The position numbers and the translations under genes are program-made. The notes below the pieces were generated by a model. That model was given only the letters and a program-made list of their open reading frames with translations. It was not told the DNA's origin and ran no database searches. Positions 44,972 through 54,181 of a stretch of 64,000 bases of DNA are shown here, piece by piece. The number at the start of each line of letters is the position of its first letter. Position 1 is the stretch's first letter. The DNA comes from Winogradskyella algicola (GTDB lineage Bacteria > Bacteroidota > Bacteroidia > Flavobacteriales > Flavobacteriaceae), in NCBI RefSeq assembly GCF_005869935.1, contig NZ_SZQF01000009.1, positions 121,942 through 185,941 of the forward strand. Reading direction: 5' to 3'.

Positions 44972-46651
44972 ATGGATATGAAAAATGTCTCAAACCTAAA
45001 ATTTTTAATTGCACTGACGCTTTGCGCTAGTATTGTTAGCTGTAAACGCAACTCTAATTCAGGCAATGTAGATAGTGCAACTGGATGGAAAATCAACGAC
45101 AAAAATGGTGGTTTTCAGTACAATACCAGTTTTAAAGAACAAGAAACACCTCCTGGAACAGCGTTTATAGAAGGTGGAACTTTTACAATGGGTAAGGTAC
45201 AAGATGACCCAATGCACGATTGGAACAATACACCAAATCAGCAACATATTCAGTCCTTTTATATGGACGAAGCAGAGGTTACTAACGTAAACTACCTGTA
45301 CTACCTTCACTATTTAAAGAGTGTATATCCTCCAGACGATCCAAATTATGCGCTTATATATAAAGGAGCACTTCCGGATACTTTGGTTTGGAGAAATCGT
45401 TTAGGTTACAATGAAATGATGACAGAAAACTACTTACGTCATCCTGGTTATGCAAATTACCCAGTTGTAGGAGTAAGTTGGATTCAAGCTGTTGAATATG
45501 CTAATTGGAGATCTAACCGTGTAGCTGAAATGTCGTTACAAGATGCTGGTTACATTAAAAGAGATGCTCATTTAACAGACTTAAATGCAGAAAGCACTTT
45601 TGATGTAGATACATATATTAACGCACCAACTGAAACATATGGTGGTAATTCTGAAGTTTTAGAAGGTGGTAAAAGAAGACAACAAACTGATGCTGACGGA
45701 AATCCAATTAACGTTTACGCAAATAGAGAAACTGGATTAATTCCTGTAAAATACAGACTCCCAACTGAAGCAGAGTGGGAATATGCAGCTTTAGGAATGA
45801 GTGAGTTAAGAAGCTATAACGTTTATAGAGGACGTAAAAAATATCCTTGGGATGGACAATATACAAGATCTGGTAAGCGAGTAAATCGTGGTGATCAGTT
45901 AGCAAACTTTAAGCAAGGTAAAGGTGATTACGGTGGAATTGCAGGATGGTCTGATGATGGTGCTGACATTACTGCCGAAGTAAAATCTTACCAACCAAAC
46001 GACTACGGTCTTTATGACATGGCTGGTAACGTTGCTGAGTGGGTAGCTGACGTTTATCGTCCTATTGTAGATGATGAATTTAATGACTTTAACTACTACA
46101 GAGGTAACGTATATACTAAGAATGCCTTAAATGAAGATGGTACTGTAAAGATTGTTACTGCAGATGAGATAGTATACGATACATTAAGTAACGGTAAAAT
46201 CATAGCTCGTAATCTTCCAGGTGAAATTGCAAAAATCCCAGTTGATGACGAAGATACTTATCTAAGAACTCAGTTTGACAAGAGTGACAACAGAAACTTT
46301 AGAGATGGTGACAAGCGTTCTTCGCGTTACTACAGAGAAAGTTTTGACGAAGGTGATGATAGAATTGATGCTACTGGCAAGATGTATAACTCACCTAAAC
46401 ATAGAGTTGAAGTAGATTCTGCTGGTGGTAAGTTAATTAGAGAATACGATAAATCTAATAACAGAACGTCATTAATTAACGATGAAGTAAGAGTTTATAA
46501 AGGTGGTTCTTGGAGAGACAGAGCATACTGGATAGATCCTGCTCAACGTCGTTACTTCCCACAAGATATGGCTACAGACTATATAGGGTTTAGATGTGCA
46601 GTTTCTAGAGTAGGTTCAAAATCTGTAAAATCTCAAAAGAAGCGTAACTAA
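44972..46651 (+). CDS. gldJ: Gliding motility lipoprotein GldJ
   Basis: A 559-residue lipoprotein with a lipobox at Cys24 (SIVSCKRNSN). The sulfatase-modifying-factor-type (FGE-sulfatase) domain starts at TPPGTAFIEGGTFTMG, with YRLPTEAEWEYAALG, GLYDMAGNVAEWVADVY and GGSWRDRAYW to GFRCAV at the end. GldJ is needed for gliding and stabilises GldK and the T9SS ring. Two nearby ATG codons (44972, 44978) are both possible starts; the outer one gives MDMKNVSN. Confidence 0.95.
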   Translation: MDMKNVSNLKFLIALTLCASIVSCKRNSNSGNVDSATGWKINDKNGGFQYNTSFKEQETPPGTAFIEGGTFTMGKVQDDPMHDWNNTPNQQHIQSFYMDEAEVTNVNYLYYLHYLKSVYPPDDPNYALIYKGALPDTLVWRNRLGYNEMMTENYLRHPGYANYPVVGVSWIQAVEYANWRSNRVAEMSLQDAGYIKRDAHLTDLNAESTFDVDTYINAPTETYGGNSEVLEGGKRRQQTDADGNPINVYANRETGLIPVKYRLPTEAEWEYAALGMSELRSYNVYRGRKKYPWDGQYTRSGKRVNRGDQLANFKQGKGDYGGIAGWSDDGADITAEVKSYQPNDYGLYDMAGNVAEWVADVYRPIVDDEFNDFNYYRGNVYTKNALNEDGTVKIVTADEIVYDTLSNGKIIARNLPGEIAKIPVDDEDTYLRTQFDKSDNRNFRDGDKRSSRYYRESFDEGDDRIDATGKMYNSPKHRVEVDSAGGKLIREYDKSNNRTSLINDEVRVYKGGSWRDRAYWIDPAQRRYFPQDMATDYIGFRCAVSRVGSKSVKSQKKRN

Positions 46652-46670
46652 TAAGACGTTAAATAATATT

Positions 46671-46703
46671 AAAAAAGTCCTGATAAAATATCAGGACTTT
46701 TTT
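46671..46703 (+). terminator. Terminator after gldJ
   Basis: AAAAAAGTCCTGATA and TATCAGGACTTTTTT form a perfect 15-bp stem with a 3-nt loop. It sits 13 nt before the murF ATG, so murF probably has partial read-through or a promoter overlapping the hairpin. Confidence 0.9.
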
Positions 46704-46715
46704 ATTTTTAGGCTT

Positions 46716-47996
46716 ATGGAAATAGCATCTATTTATAAAAGGTTTGAAGCCTGTACTAATGTCTCTACCGACACAAGAAAAATTAACAAGGACGATATGT
46801 ACTTTGCCCTAAAAGGCGATAATTTTGATGGTAATAAATTTGTAAAGCAAGCATTTGACAACGGAGCAAAATATTGTGTCGTTGACGATAAAACCGCAGT
46901 AATAAATGATCATTGTTTATTAGTAAATGATGTGCTGACTACACTTCAGAATTTAGCTACTTACCATCGCAAAGAAATTAAGGTCCCAATAATTTCTCTA
47001 ACAGGAAGTAATGGTAAAACCACCACAAAAGAACTTATTAAAGCTGTGCTTTCAACAACATACAAGGTAAATGCAACCAAAGGTAATCTTAACAACCATA
47101 TTGGTGTACCGCTTACATTATTGTCCTTTACCAAAGATTTAGATTTTGGTATTGTTGAAATGGGTGCCAACCATCAAAAAGAAATAGAATTTCTTTGCAG
47201 TATTGCCGAGCCCGATTTTGGATTAATCACAAATTTTGGAAAAGCCCACCTTGAAGGTTTTGGCGGTGTGGAAGGTGTAATAAAAGGCAAGTCTGAATTG
47301 TATGATTTTATAAAAACAAATAAAAAAATCGCATTCATAAGCGCAGACGATCCAAAACAGTTGAAACAAATTAGTGGTTATCGGAACATTGTGAGTTTTG
47401 GTAAAGATCAAAAAAACGACTGTACTGTTGAGTTTAAAAGTGCTGACCCATTTGTAATCTTAAACTACAAAAATATTGAAATTGAAAGTCAACTGATAGG
47501 AGACTATAATTATGGTAACATCGCAGTAGCAGTTGCCATTGGCCAATATTTTAAAGTAAAACCTGATGTTATTAAAAAAGCCATTGAAGGGTACCAACCT
47601 AATAATAATCGCTCAGAGATAATTGAAAAAGGTTCTATGAAAATTATTTTAGACGCCTATAATGCCAACCCAACGAGCATGTTGGCTGCACTTAAAAATC
47701 TAAAGCAGCTCAACGCAGAACTCAAGTATCTTTTTCTTGGTGACATGTTTGAGCTTGGCGATGAAGCTGAAATGGAACATCAGGCAATAACCAATTTTGC
47801 GGAAGATAGTTTTGATGAAAATATTATTCTAATAGGTGAGAATTTTTACAAAACAACCACCAAATCAAAGACTAAAAAATATAAAACTTTTGAAGACTTA
47901 AAGCCTTATCTAAAAAATCTAGACATAGAAAACGCTACAATTTTAATTAAAGGATCTAGAGGAATGGCTTTAGAACGAATTTTAGAATTTCTATAA
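46716..47996 (+). CDS. murF: UDP-MurNAc-tripeptide--D-Ala-D-Ala ligase
   Basis: A 426-residue Mur ligase catalysing the last cytoplasmic step of peptidoglycan precursor synthesis. It has STDTRKINKDDMYFALKG at the N-terminus, P-loop TGSNGKTTTKE, and LDAYNANPTSM. Length is typical. The gldJ-murF order is common in flavobacteria, although the terminator between them suggests separate control. Confidence 0.95.
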   Translation: MEIASIYKRFEACTNVSTDTRKINKDDMYFALKGDNFDGNKFVKQAFDNGAKYCVVDDKTAVINDHCLLVNDVLTTLQNLATYHRKEIKVPIISLTGSNGKTTTKELIKAVLSTTYKVNATKGNLNNHIGVPLTLLSFTKDLDFGIVEMGANHQKEIEFLCSIAEPDFGLITNFGKAHLEGFGGVEGVIKGKSELYDFIKTNKKIAFISADDPKQLKQISGYRNIVSFGKDQKNDCTVEFKSADPFVILNYKNIEIESQLIGDYNYGNIAVAVAIGQYFKVKPDVIKKAIEGYQPNNNRSEIIEKGSMKIILDAYNANPTSMLAALKNLKQLNAELKYLFLGDMFELGDEAEMEHQAITNFAEDSFDENIILIGENFYKTTTKSKTKKYKTFEDLKPYLKNLDIENATILIKGSRGMALERILEFL

Positions 47997-47997
47997 A

Positions 47998-48033
47998 AAT
48001 AAAAATCCAAACTTATGTTTGGATTTAATTTTT
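47998..48033. terminator. Bidirectional terminator murF / tRNA-Val
   Basis: AAATCCAAAC (48003-48012) pairs with GTTTGGATTT (48017-48026). A/T runs on both sides allow termination of murF on the plus strand and of the tRNA-Val(GAC) transcript on the minus strand. Confidence 0.75.
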
Positions 48034-48037
48034 AAAG

Positions 48038-48112
48038 TGGGTCATACTGGATTCGAACCAGTGACTTCTACCCTGTCAAGGTAACACTCTGAACCAACTG
48101 AGTTAATGACCC
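48038..48112 (-). tRNA. tRNA-Val (anticodon GAC)
   Basis: The minus strand reads GGGTCATTAACTCAGTTGG and so on. The 7-bp acceptor stem GGGTCAT/ATGACCC, a D-arm with GTTGG, an anticodon arm TTACC-TTGACAG-GGTAG with anticodon GAC, and a T-arm GGTTCGAATCC are complete. The discriminator base is A, and CCA is not encoded. Confidence 0.9.
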
Positions 48113-48122
48113 TTATACGAAC

Positions 48123-48151
48123 AAAAAAAGTTCACATTTCTGTGAACTTTT
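48123..48151 (-). terminator. Hairpin terminator between the two tRNA genes
   Basis: AAAAGTTCACA pairs with TGTGAACTTTT around TTTC. On the minus strand a run of seven T follows. It would end a tRNA-Val(TAC) transcript before tRNA-Val(GAC), unless read through. Confidence 0.7.
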
Positions 48152-48152
48152 G

Positions 48153-48227
48153 TGGGCGCGAAGGGATTCGAACCCCTGACCCCTTGGGTGTAAACCAAGT
48201 GCTCTGAACCAACTGAGCTACGCGCCC
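48153..48227 (-). tRNA. tRNA-Val (anticodon TAC)
   Basis: Minus strand: GGGCGCGTAGCTCAGTTGG start, acceptor GGGCGCG/CGCGCCC, anticodon arm CTTGG-TTTACAC-CCAAG with anticodon TAC, T-arm GGTTCGAATCC. Discriminator A; no encoded CCA. Confidence 0.93.
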
Positions 48228-48375
48228 TAATTATTAGGACTGCAAAGATAGACTAGTTTTTAATATCTCAAAATATTTTTTAGAAAATTTTTCTTTATTC
48301 CACAATCCAAAAAAATGAAAAACATTTTTCTACTTAATTAATTTAACTACTTTTAAAACTGATAAGATTTTAGAC

Positions 48376-50124
48376 TTGAAATACACCTCTTTAACAGACC
48401 TTCTTGACCTCAACTTAGACCAAATCTCTGAGCTTAATGCCAATAGTATTATTAGGCTCCAAAAACAACTGAAGGCTAAAGCAATGTTAGAGGATAATAA
48501 CAACCTTGGTGAAATAACTAAAATTATAGATGATCTTAAAAGTGATAGTCTAAGAGCATGCTATATTTTTGTTGAAAAGCATGCTTGGCTTAAACATTTA
48601 ATTTCAGGAAATTTTGAAGACATAAAGTTAAAAGACATTGAGGTTGATGAGTCTTCCATACAAGACTTAGAAACGCTTAAATATTTTCTCAACGACTATT
48701 TAAAAGAGAACTTAATTGTATTTATAAGTAATGCATTAAGCAAAGGTAAATACGAGCATATACAGAAGGTACTTCAACATAACTATCTATTTACTGAAGC
48801 TATCAATCAATTAGTTATCAACTTCTTCAAAGCAAGGCTAAATTACGCGATTGCATATCTTCAAGAAGGTAAACTAAGCGAAAAACAATTTCCTGTGGCT
48901 TTTATTAGCAACAAAATATTTATAAAAAGTTTAAATGCTTATCCAGATGCTTTTAATGAAGAAATACAGGATTTAAACTCTGAGGTTATTGACATCTATA
49001 ACCGTTTAAGGAGAAATACTAGTAGAGATAACTTTAGGTTTTGTGCTAAGGTGATGGTTGCTTTTGCAGACTTAGATACCTCAAAAGCCTTTTTAAAAGA
49101 AACTTTAGAATCTAACGCAGAGATAGCAAAAGAATATGCATATTCATCTAATCGTGAAAAAGAAAAATCTGGATCTGGCCCAAATAGCTGGAGTGTTATT
49201 TTTGTTGTTTTTATAGTTATAAGGCTTATTTTTTGGATAGGTAAGAGTGTTTCTAACGATTCTCGTCCTGATTATAACCCAATAAATTTTGATAGTTACG
49301 ACTTTAATTCTTCAGGTATTAAAGACCATCGTCTAAAAAGTATCGATAGTATCATTAAAGAAATGCAAAAGGGAAATGCAGGTGAAGACGATTTAAAAGA
49401 TGTTCTTAGTGGAAATTCTATATCGTCTACTAAAGACACTTCAGACGATGAGATTGAAGAAACTGTAATTGAATCTACAGAAGACATTGAGGAGACTGTT
49501 ATTGAATCTGCAGAGTTAATAGACGAAGAACCTCTTTCTAAAGCAGATAAAAGAAAGTTAGTGAGTCATATTCGTTTTTTATATTCATTAAAATATAAGT
49601 ATTATAAAAAACCTAAAGACAATGCTATATTTTCATCATTGTACCCTAACACAAATCCTTACCCTAAAACATTTAACCTTATGCCAGGAAAATCAAGGGT
49701 CAGCAGCATTGACAACATTACATTAATAAGTAATAAAAGTAATGAAGATCTTGTTGTTTTTAGATTAAAAAGTGGAGTTGACCAATCTGTTTATATACCC
49801 AGAGACACTGACAAATATGTTTATCTAAGAGAAAGAGATTGCCTTGCGTTTTATACAGGAACAGATTTTATAAAGTCTAAATTCTCTCATTTTAAAAATG
49901 ATGGAAGACTTTCAGAATTATATAAAATAAAAAAACTCGAAAGAGGAAATAGTACAATAATTGTTTATCCACCAAAGAAAGGCAATACTGATACGTCAAA
50001 AAAAAGAGTACAACATAATGCTTATGACACAGATAATTTAAGCTTCTATGATCTAAGTATGAAGCCTCTATATATTGATGAACTTTATAAACAATATTAT
50101 AATAACTACTACAACAAAAATTAA
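48376..50124 (+). CDS. Uncharacterised membrane protein facing the Hsp70/GrpE-like pair
   Basis: A 582-residue protein I do not recognise. Residues 1-265 are helical and charged, starting MKYTSLTDLLDLNLDQISELNANS. One membrane helix is at about 274-292 (SWSVIFVVFIVIRLIFWIG). An acidic linker follows with a tandem repeat ETVIEST/ETVIESA (about 362-378). The C-terminal 190 residues are beta-rich and end with Tyr/Asn (YYNNYYNKN). The start is TTG 48376; no in-frame ATG lies between the upstream TGA (48316) and it. It converges on the Hsp70 gene, overlapping by 4 nt. One face may be cytoplasmic and touch the chaperone; that is inference. Confidence 0.75.
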   Translation: MKYTSLTDLLDLNLDQISELNANSIIRLQKQLKAKAMLEDNNNLGEITKIIDDLKSDSLRACYIFVEKHAWLKHLISGNFEDIKLKDIEVDESSIQDLETLKYFLNDYLKENLIVFISNALSKGKYEHIQKVLQHNYLFTEAINQLVINFFKARLNYAIAYLQEGKLSEKQFPVAFISNKIFIKSLNAYPDAFNEEIQDLNSEVIDIYNRLRRNTSRDNFRFCAKVMVAFADLDTSKAFLKETLESNAEIAKEYAYSSNREKEKSGSGPNSWSVIFVVFIVIRLIFWIGKSVSNDSRPDYNPINFDSYDFNSSGIKDHRLKSIDSIIKEMQKGNAGEDDLKDVLSGNSISSTKDTSDDEIEETVIESTEDIEETVIESAELIDEEPLSKADKRKLVSHIRFLYSLKYKYYKKPKDNAIFSSLYPNTNPYPKTFNLMPGKSRVSSIDNITLISNKSNEDLVVFRLKSGVDQSVYIPRDTDKYVYLRERDCLAFYTGTDFIKSKFSHFKNDGRLSELYKIKKLERGNSTIIVYPPKKGNTDTSKKRVQHNAYDTDNLSFYDLSMKPLYIDELYKQYYNNYYNKN

Positions 50125-52619
50125 TTTAAACCTGTTTTACTATCATCATTAAAGTCTTTGCGTTTTTGTCTATCACTTTCAGGTACCAATGCCGAAAGTC
50201 CGTAAACTACATGACGTATTACCTTATAATCTTTTTGTTCTAAAGCTTTATCACCTTGCTCGAATAATCTTTCGGCTTTGCGCTTATTAATAAAATTATC
50301 ATAAAATTTTAATCCTAAATAATAGGATATAAAATTCTCATCACTAGATTGTATAATAGCATTATATAGCTCCTCTAGCTCCTTAATTTTTGAGCGAATC
50401 AGGTATTTATCTAAAGAGTTGATAACCTCTTTTTCGTTTTGTATAATACGTTGATACTTAGTTTTAAAACGTTCGTTTTCATCTTGATTAAGATGATATT
50501 CTAAATCTGCTTTAATGTCATTATACTCTTCTATTTCTTTTGCTACTAGTTCATTTCTAGTTAAATCATCAAACTCTTGTATAAGCTTTCGCTTCTTATC
50601 ATCGAGTTGAAATTTAGTGTCAGAAATATCATCGTCTTGCAACATTGAAGCTTCAATCTGAATCTCTATAAGACCTACTCTTATAGACTCAAGTTTATTA
50701 GAATATTCAAAATTTTCAAGAGAATTTGCTGTTTTAATTACTGCTTCAACATCACCTAAAACTGTATTAATCTCTGTGTTGATTTTATTAATACTTATAG
50801 AGCGTTCAGACTCACTAAACACATTCTCAAATTCTTGATCGCATGACTGCAAATAGACATTAATCTTTAATTCTCTAGATTCTGATATTTCTAACTCAAT
50901 CTCAATATCAGTTCCTTTTATTAAATCATCTTCTAAATCCTCACCAAAAATTTCGATATAGCCGATACTTAAACCAGAGCTTGGCAAACCATTAGATTTA
51001 CCTTCAATGACGTTGATAGTAAGGTTTGATTTCGATTTTTTTAATATCGTTTTAGAAGCTGTCTTGTATATTTTTTTCTTTAATGGCAGTATACTTCCCT
51101 TAGCAAATATGCGCTCTAACCGAGTGGCAGAAGCATCTAAATCATCAACTTCCATACAAATATCATTTGGTAAAGGCTGCCCATTTACACTATAACTACC
51201 ATGATTAATAGAAAGCGGATCGATGGTTTTTAAAACTTCTAAATCTGTATTAAGTAACTGTACTTTAAACAGATTCAGCCTCCCTTCTAGAAGTGGTACA
51301 AATTCTGAAAATGAATTATTCTTTAGAGCTTTTACACCAGAATCGTAACCTCCATCTTTTCTAATTATTCTAAAATTAGCAATATCTACACCTGAAAATT
51401 TTGCTGTAATTAACTCTTCAGAATCTCTGGTATTCTGTTCATAAAAGAACTTATAATCTATTATTGATTCCTCTTGAGTTTTTTCCTCTTCAACATTCTC
51501 TTCTTCTTTTAACTCGCTAGGTTTAGAGCCTGCATAATAGGCTGCACCTTCTACAACAGCAGAAGTTGGGTCTATTGAAGCGTTAACTTCAACACCAATT
51601 GCATTTGCAATAGACTTCTTTATTAAAGGTATATACGTGGTTCCTCCAATTAAGATTACGCGTTTTATATCTGAATTTAGTAGCTGGTTATCTTTTATAA
51701 TATCTTTAATAATAGTGACCGTATTCTCTACATTTGAAAGAATTAAATTCTCAAACATTTCGCGTTTAATGATCAAATGATCGTATAAATCTTCGCTATT
51801 AATTGTTATATCAAGCTCTATTTCTGTCTCTTCAAAATTTGACAACTCTTTTTTTGCTTCTTCGGCCTTCTTCAATAATTCGAAATAAAGTCCTTTATGA
51901 GCTGAAGATTTTGATTTTAATGATTTCCATAAATCCGACTGTCCGGTTTTTTCCTCAATAAAAGGCACTATTAAATTCTTGACTATTAAGTTGTCAAAAT
52001 CGGCACCACCCAAATAATTATCGCCTTGATGGTCTATAACCTTTAGTTCTCTCTCATCGACTTCAACCAAAGCCACATCAAACGTTCCTCCACCAAAATC
52101 ATAAACAATCCAATATTCTTTTTCTTTTACTGCGATGTTTGATGTATTGGCAAATGCTAAACAAGCAGCTATTGGCTCTTGTAGCAAAACCACTTCTTTA
52201 AATCCTGCCAAATAACCTGCTTTTTTGGTAGCATTAGATTGAATGGTATCAAAGGCTGCAGGTATGGTAATTACCACACTATTTGCAGTTTCATCATCTG
52301 GTAAAAAGTTTTTTAGCTCTTTTAAAACCAATGATGAAAGTTCTATAGGCTGCTTTTCTTGATCTAAAGAAGGTACATGATAAGTATCTTGCGTGCCCAT
52401 TTTTCTTTTAAAAAGCATGCAAACATTCTCTGCATCTTTTTCTAAATAATCTAAGGCCTTATCTCCAATTACTATTCTGTTACCTCTAAAAGCTATGCAA
52501 GATGGCAACGTTTGTTTTAAACCAAGAGGGTTATTGTATATCTTAATTTTACCGTTATCATATTTAGCAATTAAGCTATTTGTTGTTCCTAAATCTATAG
52601 CAAAATTTATAGTCTTCAT
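50121..52619 (-). CDS. Divergent Hsp70-family chaperone
   Basis: An 832-residue Hsp70 relative. The ATPase domain (about 1-370) is intact: DLGTTNS (9-15), K71 (equivalent to DnaK Lys70), IPAAFD (119-124), DFGGGTFD (174-181), GGADFD (204-209), and LIGGTTYIPLIKKSI. After an acidic linker (about 372-392) the substrate-binding part is replaced by a long, poorly conserved region with beta strands to about 560 and coiled helices to the end, with no DnaK EEVD-type tail. It starts 5 nt after the small GrpE-like gene. Not the housekeeping DnaK. Confidence 0.88.
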   Translation of the reverse strand: MKTINFAIDLGTTNSLIAKYDNGKIKIYNNPLGLKQTLPSCIAFRGNRIVIGDKALDYLEKDAENVCMLFKRKMGTQDTYHVPSLDQEKQPIELSSLVLKELKNFLPDDETANSVVITIPAAFDTIQSNATKKAGYLAGFKEVVLLQEPIAACLAFANTSNIAVKEKEYWIVYDFGGGTFDVALVEVDERELKVIDHQGDNYLGGADFDNLIVKNLIVPFIEEKTGQSDLWKSLKSKSSAHKGLYFELLKKAEEAKKELSNFEETEIELDITINSEDLYDHLIIKREMFENLILSNVENTVTIIKDIIKDNQLLNSDIKRVILIGGTTYIPLIKKSIANAIGVEVNASIDPTSAVVEGAAYYAGSKPSELKEEENVEEEKTQEESIIDYKFFYEQNTRDSEELITAKFSGVDIANFRIIRKDGGYDSGVKALKNNSFSEFVPLLEGRLNLFKVQLLNTDLEVLKTIDPLSINHGSYSVNGQPLPNDICMEVDDLDASATRLERIFAKGSILPLKKKIYKTASKTILKKSKSNLTINVIEGKSNGLPSSGLSIGYIEIFGEDLEDDLIKGTDIEIELEISESRELKINVYLQSCDQEFENVFSESERSISINKINTEINTVLGDVEAVIKTANSLENFEYSNKLESIRVGLIEIQIEASMLQDDDISDTKFQLDDKKRKLIQEFDDLTRNELVAKEIEEYNDIKADLEYHLNQDENERFKTKYQRIIQNEKEVINSLDKYLIRSKIKELEELYNAIIQSSDENFISYYLGLKFYDNFINKRKAERLFEQGDKALEQKDYKVIRHVVYGLSALVPESDRQKRKDFNDDSKTGLN

Positions 52620-52624
52620 TAATC

Positions 52625-52918
52625 TTATTCTACAATTACAATTCCTTTTTGTACAAGCTTAGTTTCATTATCATCTATTTGGTAAATGATGGGTTTTAAA
52701 ACTTTAGTGATTTTAGAATTTTTATTTAAATCCCCTGAAATACTTGCTTCAACATCTGTCATTTCGTTTCTATAAGGCTTTCCTATCGGATTAATGACAT
52801 GGTAGTTTAGATTTTCAAATTCTGAAGCAATACGATCAAAGTTTCTGGTATAATCGTTACTCCCTGTTTTGATAAGTTTAGATTCTAATGCAAATATTTG
52901 GTTGATAATTTCTATCAT
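52625..52918 (-). CDS. Mini-GrpE-like nucleotide-exchange factor candidate
   Basis: A 97-residue protein. A short N-terminal helix (1-35) is followed by YHVINPIGKPYRNEMTDVEA, then KITKVLKPIIYQIDDNETK and LVQKGIVIVE. This follows the pattern of the C-terminal half of GrpE (I-P-x-G-x-P-F-D-x-x-x-H-E-A-V, then V-x-x-v-l-r-P-x-Y, then R-x-a-x-V-x-V), without GrpE's long coiled-coil. The adjacent downstream gene encodes an Hsp70, which supports the assignment. It could exchange ADP on that Hsp70; homology is from motif reading only. Confidence 0.65.
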   Translation of the reverse strand: MIEIINQIFALESKLIKTGSNDYTRNFDRIASEFENLNYHVINPIGKPYRNEMTDVEASISGDLNKNSKITKVLKPIIYQIDDNETKLVQKGIVIVE

Positions 52919-52960
52919 CGATTAAAAAATTTGATTTTGAAATATACATATTTTTAGACT

Positions 52961-54178
52961 CTAAAGAACCTCTGCCACAACAAAAGTACTTCCACCTACG
53001 TAAATTAAATCATCATTTGTAGCCACATACTTAGCATGACTGAATGCTTTACCTACACTTGGATAAGCATTTCCGTACAGACCGTTTTTAGCAAATGTCT
53101 GTTTTAAAATTTCGGCATCTAATCCACGTTGTACATTTGGTTTACAGAAATAGTAAGTTGCTGTTTTTGGTAATAATGGCAGTATGGCTTCTAAGTCTTT
53201 ATCGCTTACAACACCAAAAACAATATGTAAATTATTATAAGTTTCCGATTGTAATTGCTTCATAGTATAACTTAAGCCTTCTTTGTTGTGCGCTGTATCG
53301 CAAATTACTTTTGGGTTCTTTTGTAATACTTGCCATCGTCCTTGTAAACCAGAATTTTTGACAACGTTTAATAATCCATTTTTTAAGTTTGAATTTGAAA
53401 TATTATAACCCAATTGTGTTAGGACTTTAACTGACTGAATGACGGTTTTGATATTATGGCTTTGGTACGACCCTTTTAAGTCACTTTCAAAAATTTCTTT
53501 AACTAATTGATCTGCAAAATATATTTCAGAATTTGTAGACTTAGCCTTTACTTTAAAAACTGCTTGAGTTTCAGGCTGTGTTTCACCAATTACAACCGGA
53601 ATATTTTGCTTAATAATTCCTGCTTTTTCACCTGCAATTTTTTCGAGTGTATCACCTAAAAACTGCATATGGTCAAAACCAATATTGGTAATTACAGAAA
53701 GTTCTGGGGTAATAATATTTGTCGAGTCTAAACGACCACCTAAACCTACTTCTATAACAGCTATATCAACTTTTTGCTTCGAAAAATAATCGAAAGCCAT
53801 ACCAACAGTCATTTCAAAAAAAGATAAGTTGTTAGATTCTAAAAAAGCTTTGTTCCGCTTTATAAAACCAATGACAAATTGTTTTGAAACAACCTTTCCG
53901 TTAATCCTTATGCGTTCTCTAAAATCTTTTAAATGTGGTGATGTATAAAGTCCAACCTTGTAACCTGCTTCCTGAAGTATAGAAGCCAACATGTGGCTTG
54001 TAGAGCCTTTTCCGTTAGTACCGCCAACATGAATAGATTTGAATTTTTTTTCGGGATGATTAAGGTGTGCTGAAAGTTTTAGTGTGTTAGATAAATCCTT
54101 TTTAAAAGCAGATTTCCCCTTGTTTTGATACATTGGCAGTTGTTGAAACATCCAATTGACTGTATCGGTATAGTTCAT
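52961..54178 (-). CDS. folC: Dihydrofolate synthase / folylpolyglutamate synthase
   Basis: A 405-residue Mur-ligase-fold enzyme that glutamylates dihydropteroate and tetrahydrofolate. It has VGGTNGKGSTSHMLASIL (P-loop), YTSPHLKDFRERIRING, EVGLGGRLDSTNII, and DTAHNKEGL. It begins 3 nt after tonB and lies upstream of the GrpE-like gene by 42 nt. Confidence 0.94.
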   Translation of the reverse strand: MNYTDTVNWMFQQLPMYQNKGKSAFKKDLSNTLKLSAHLNHPEKKFKSIHVGGTNGKGSTSHMLASILQEAGYKVGLYTSPHLKDFRERIRINGKVVSKQFVIGFIKRNKAFLESNNLSFFEMTVGMAFDYFSKQKVDIAVIEVGLGGRLDSTNIITPELSVITNIGFDHMQFLGDTLEKIAGEKAGIIKQNIPVVIGETQPETQAVFKVKAKSTNSEIYFADQLVKEIFESDLKGSYQSHNIKTVIQSVKVLTQLGYNISNSNLKNGLLNVVKNSGLQGRWQVLQKNPKVICDTAHNKEGLSYTMKQLQSETYNNLHIVFGVVSDKDLEAILPLLPKTATYYFCKPNVQRGLDAEILKQTFAKNGLYGNAYPSVGKAFSHAKYVATNDDLIYVGGSTFVVAEVL

Positions 54179-54181
54179 TTG

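Noticed and set aside
48376..50124. Assigning DnaJ or a transcription-factor role to the 582-residue membrane protein
   Set aside because: No HPD motif or DNA-binding fold is visible; I leave the function open.
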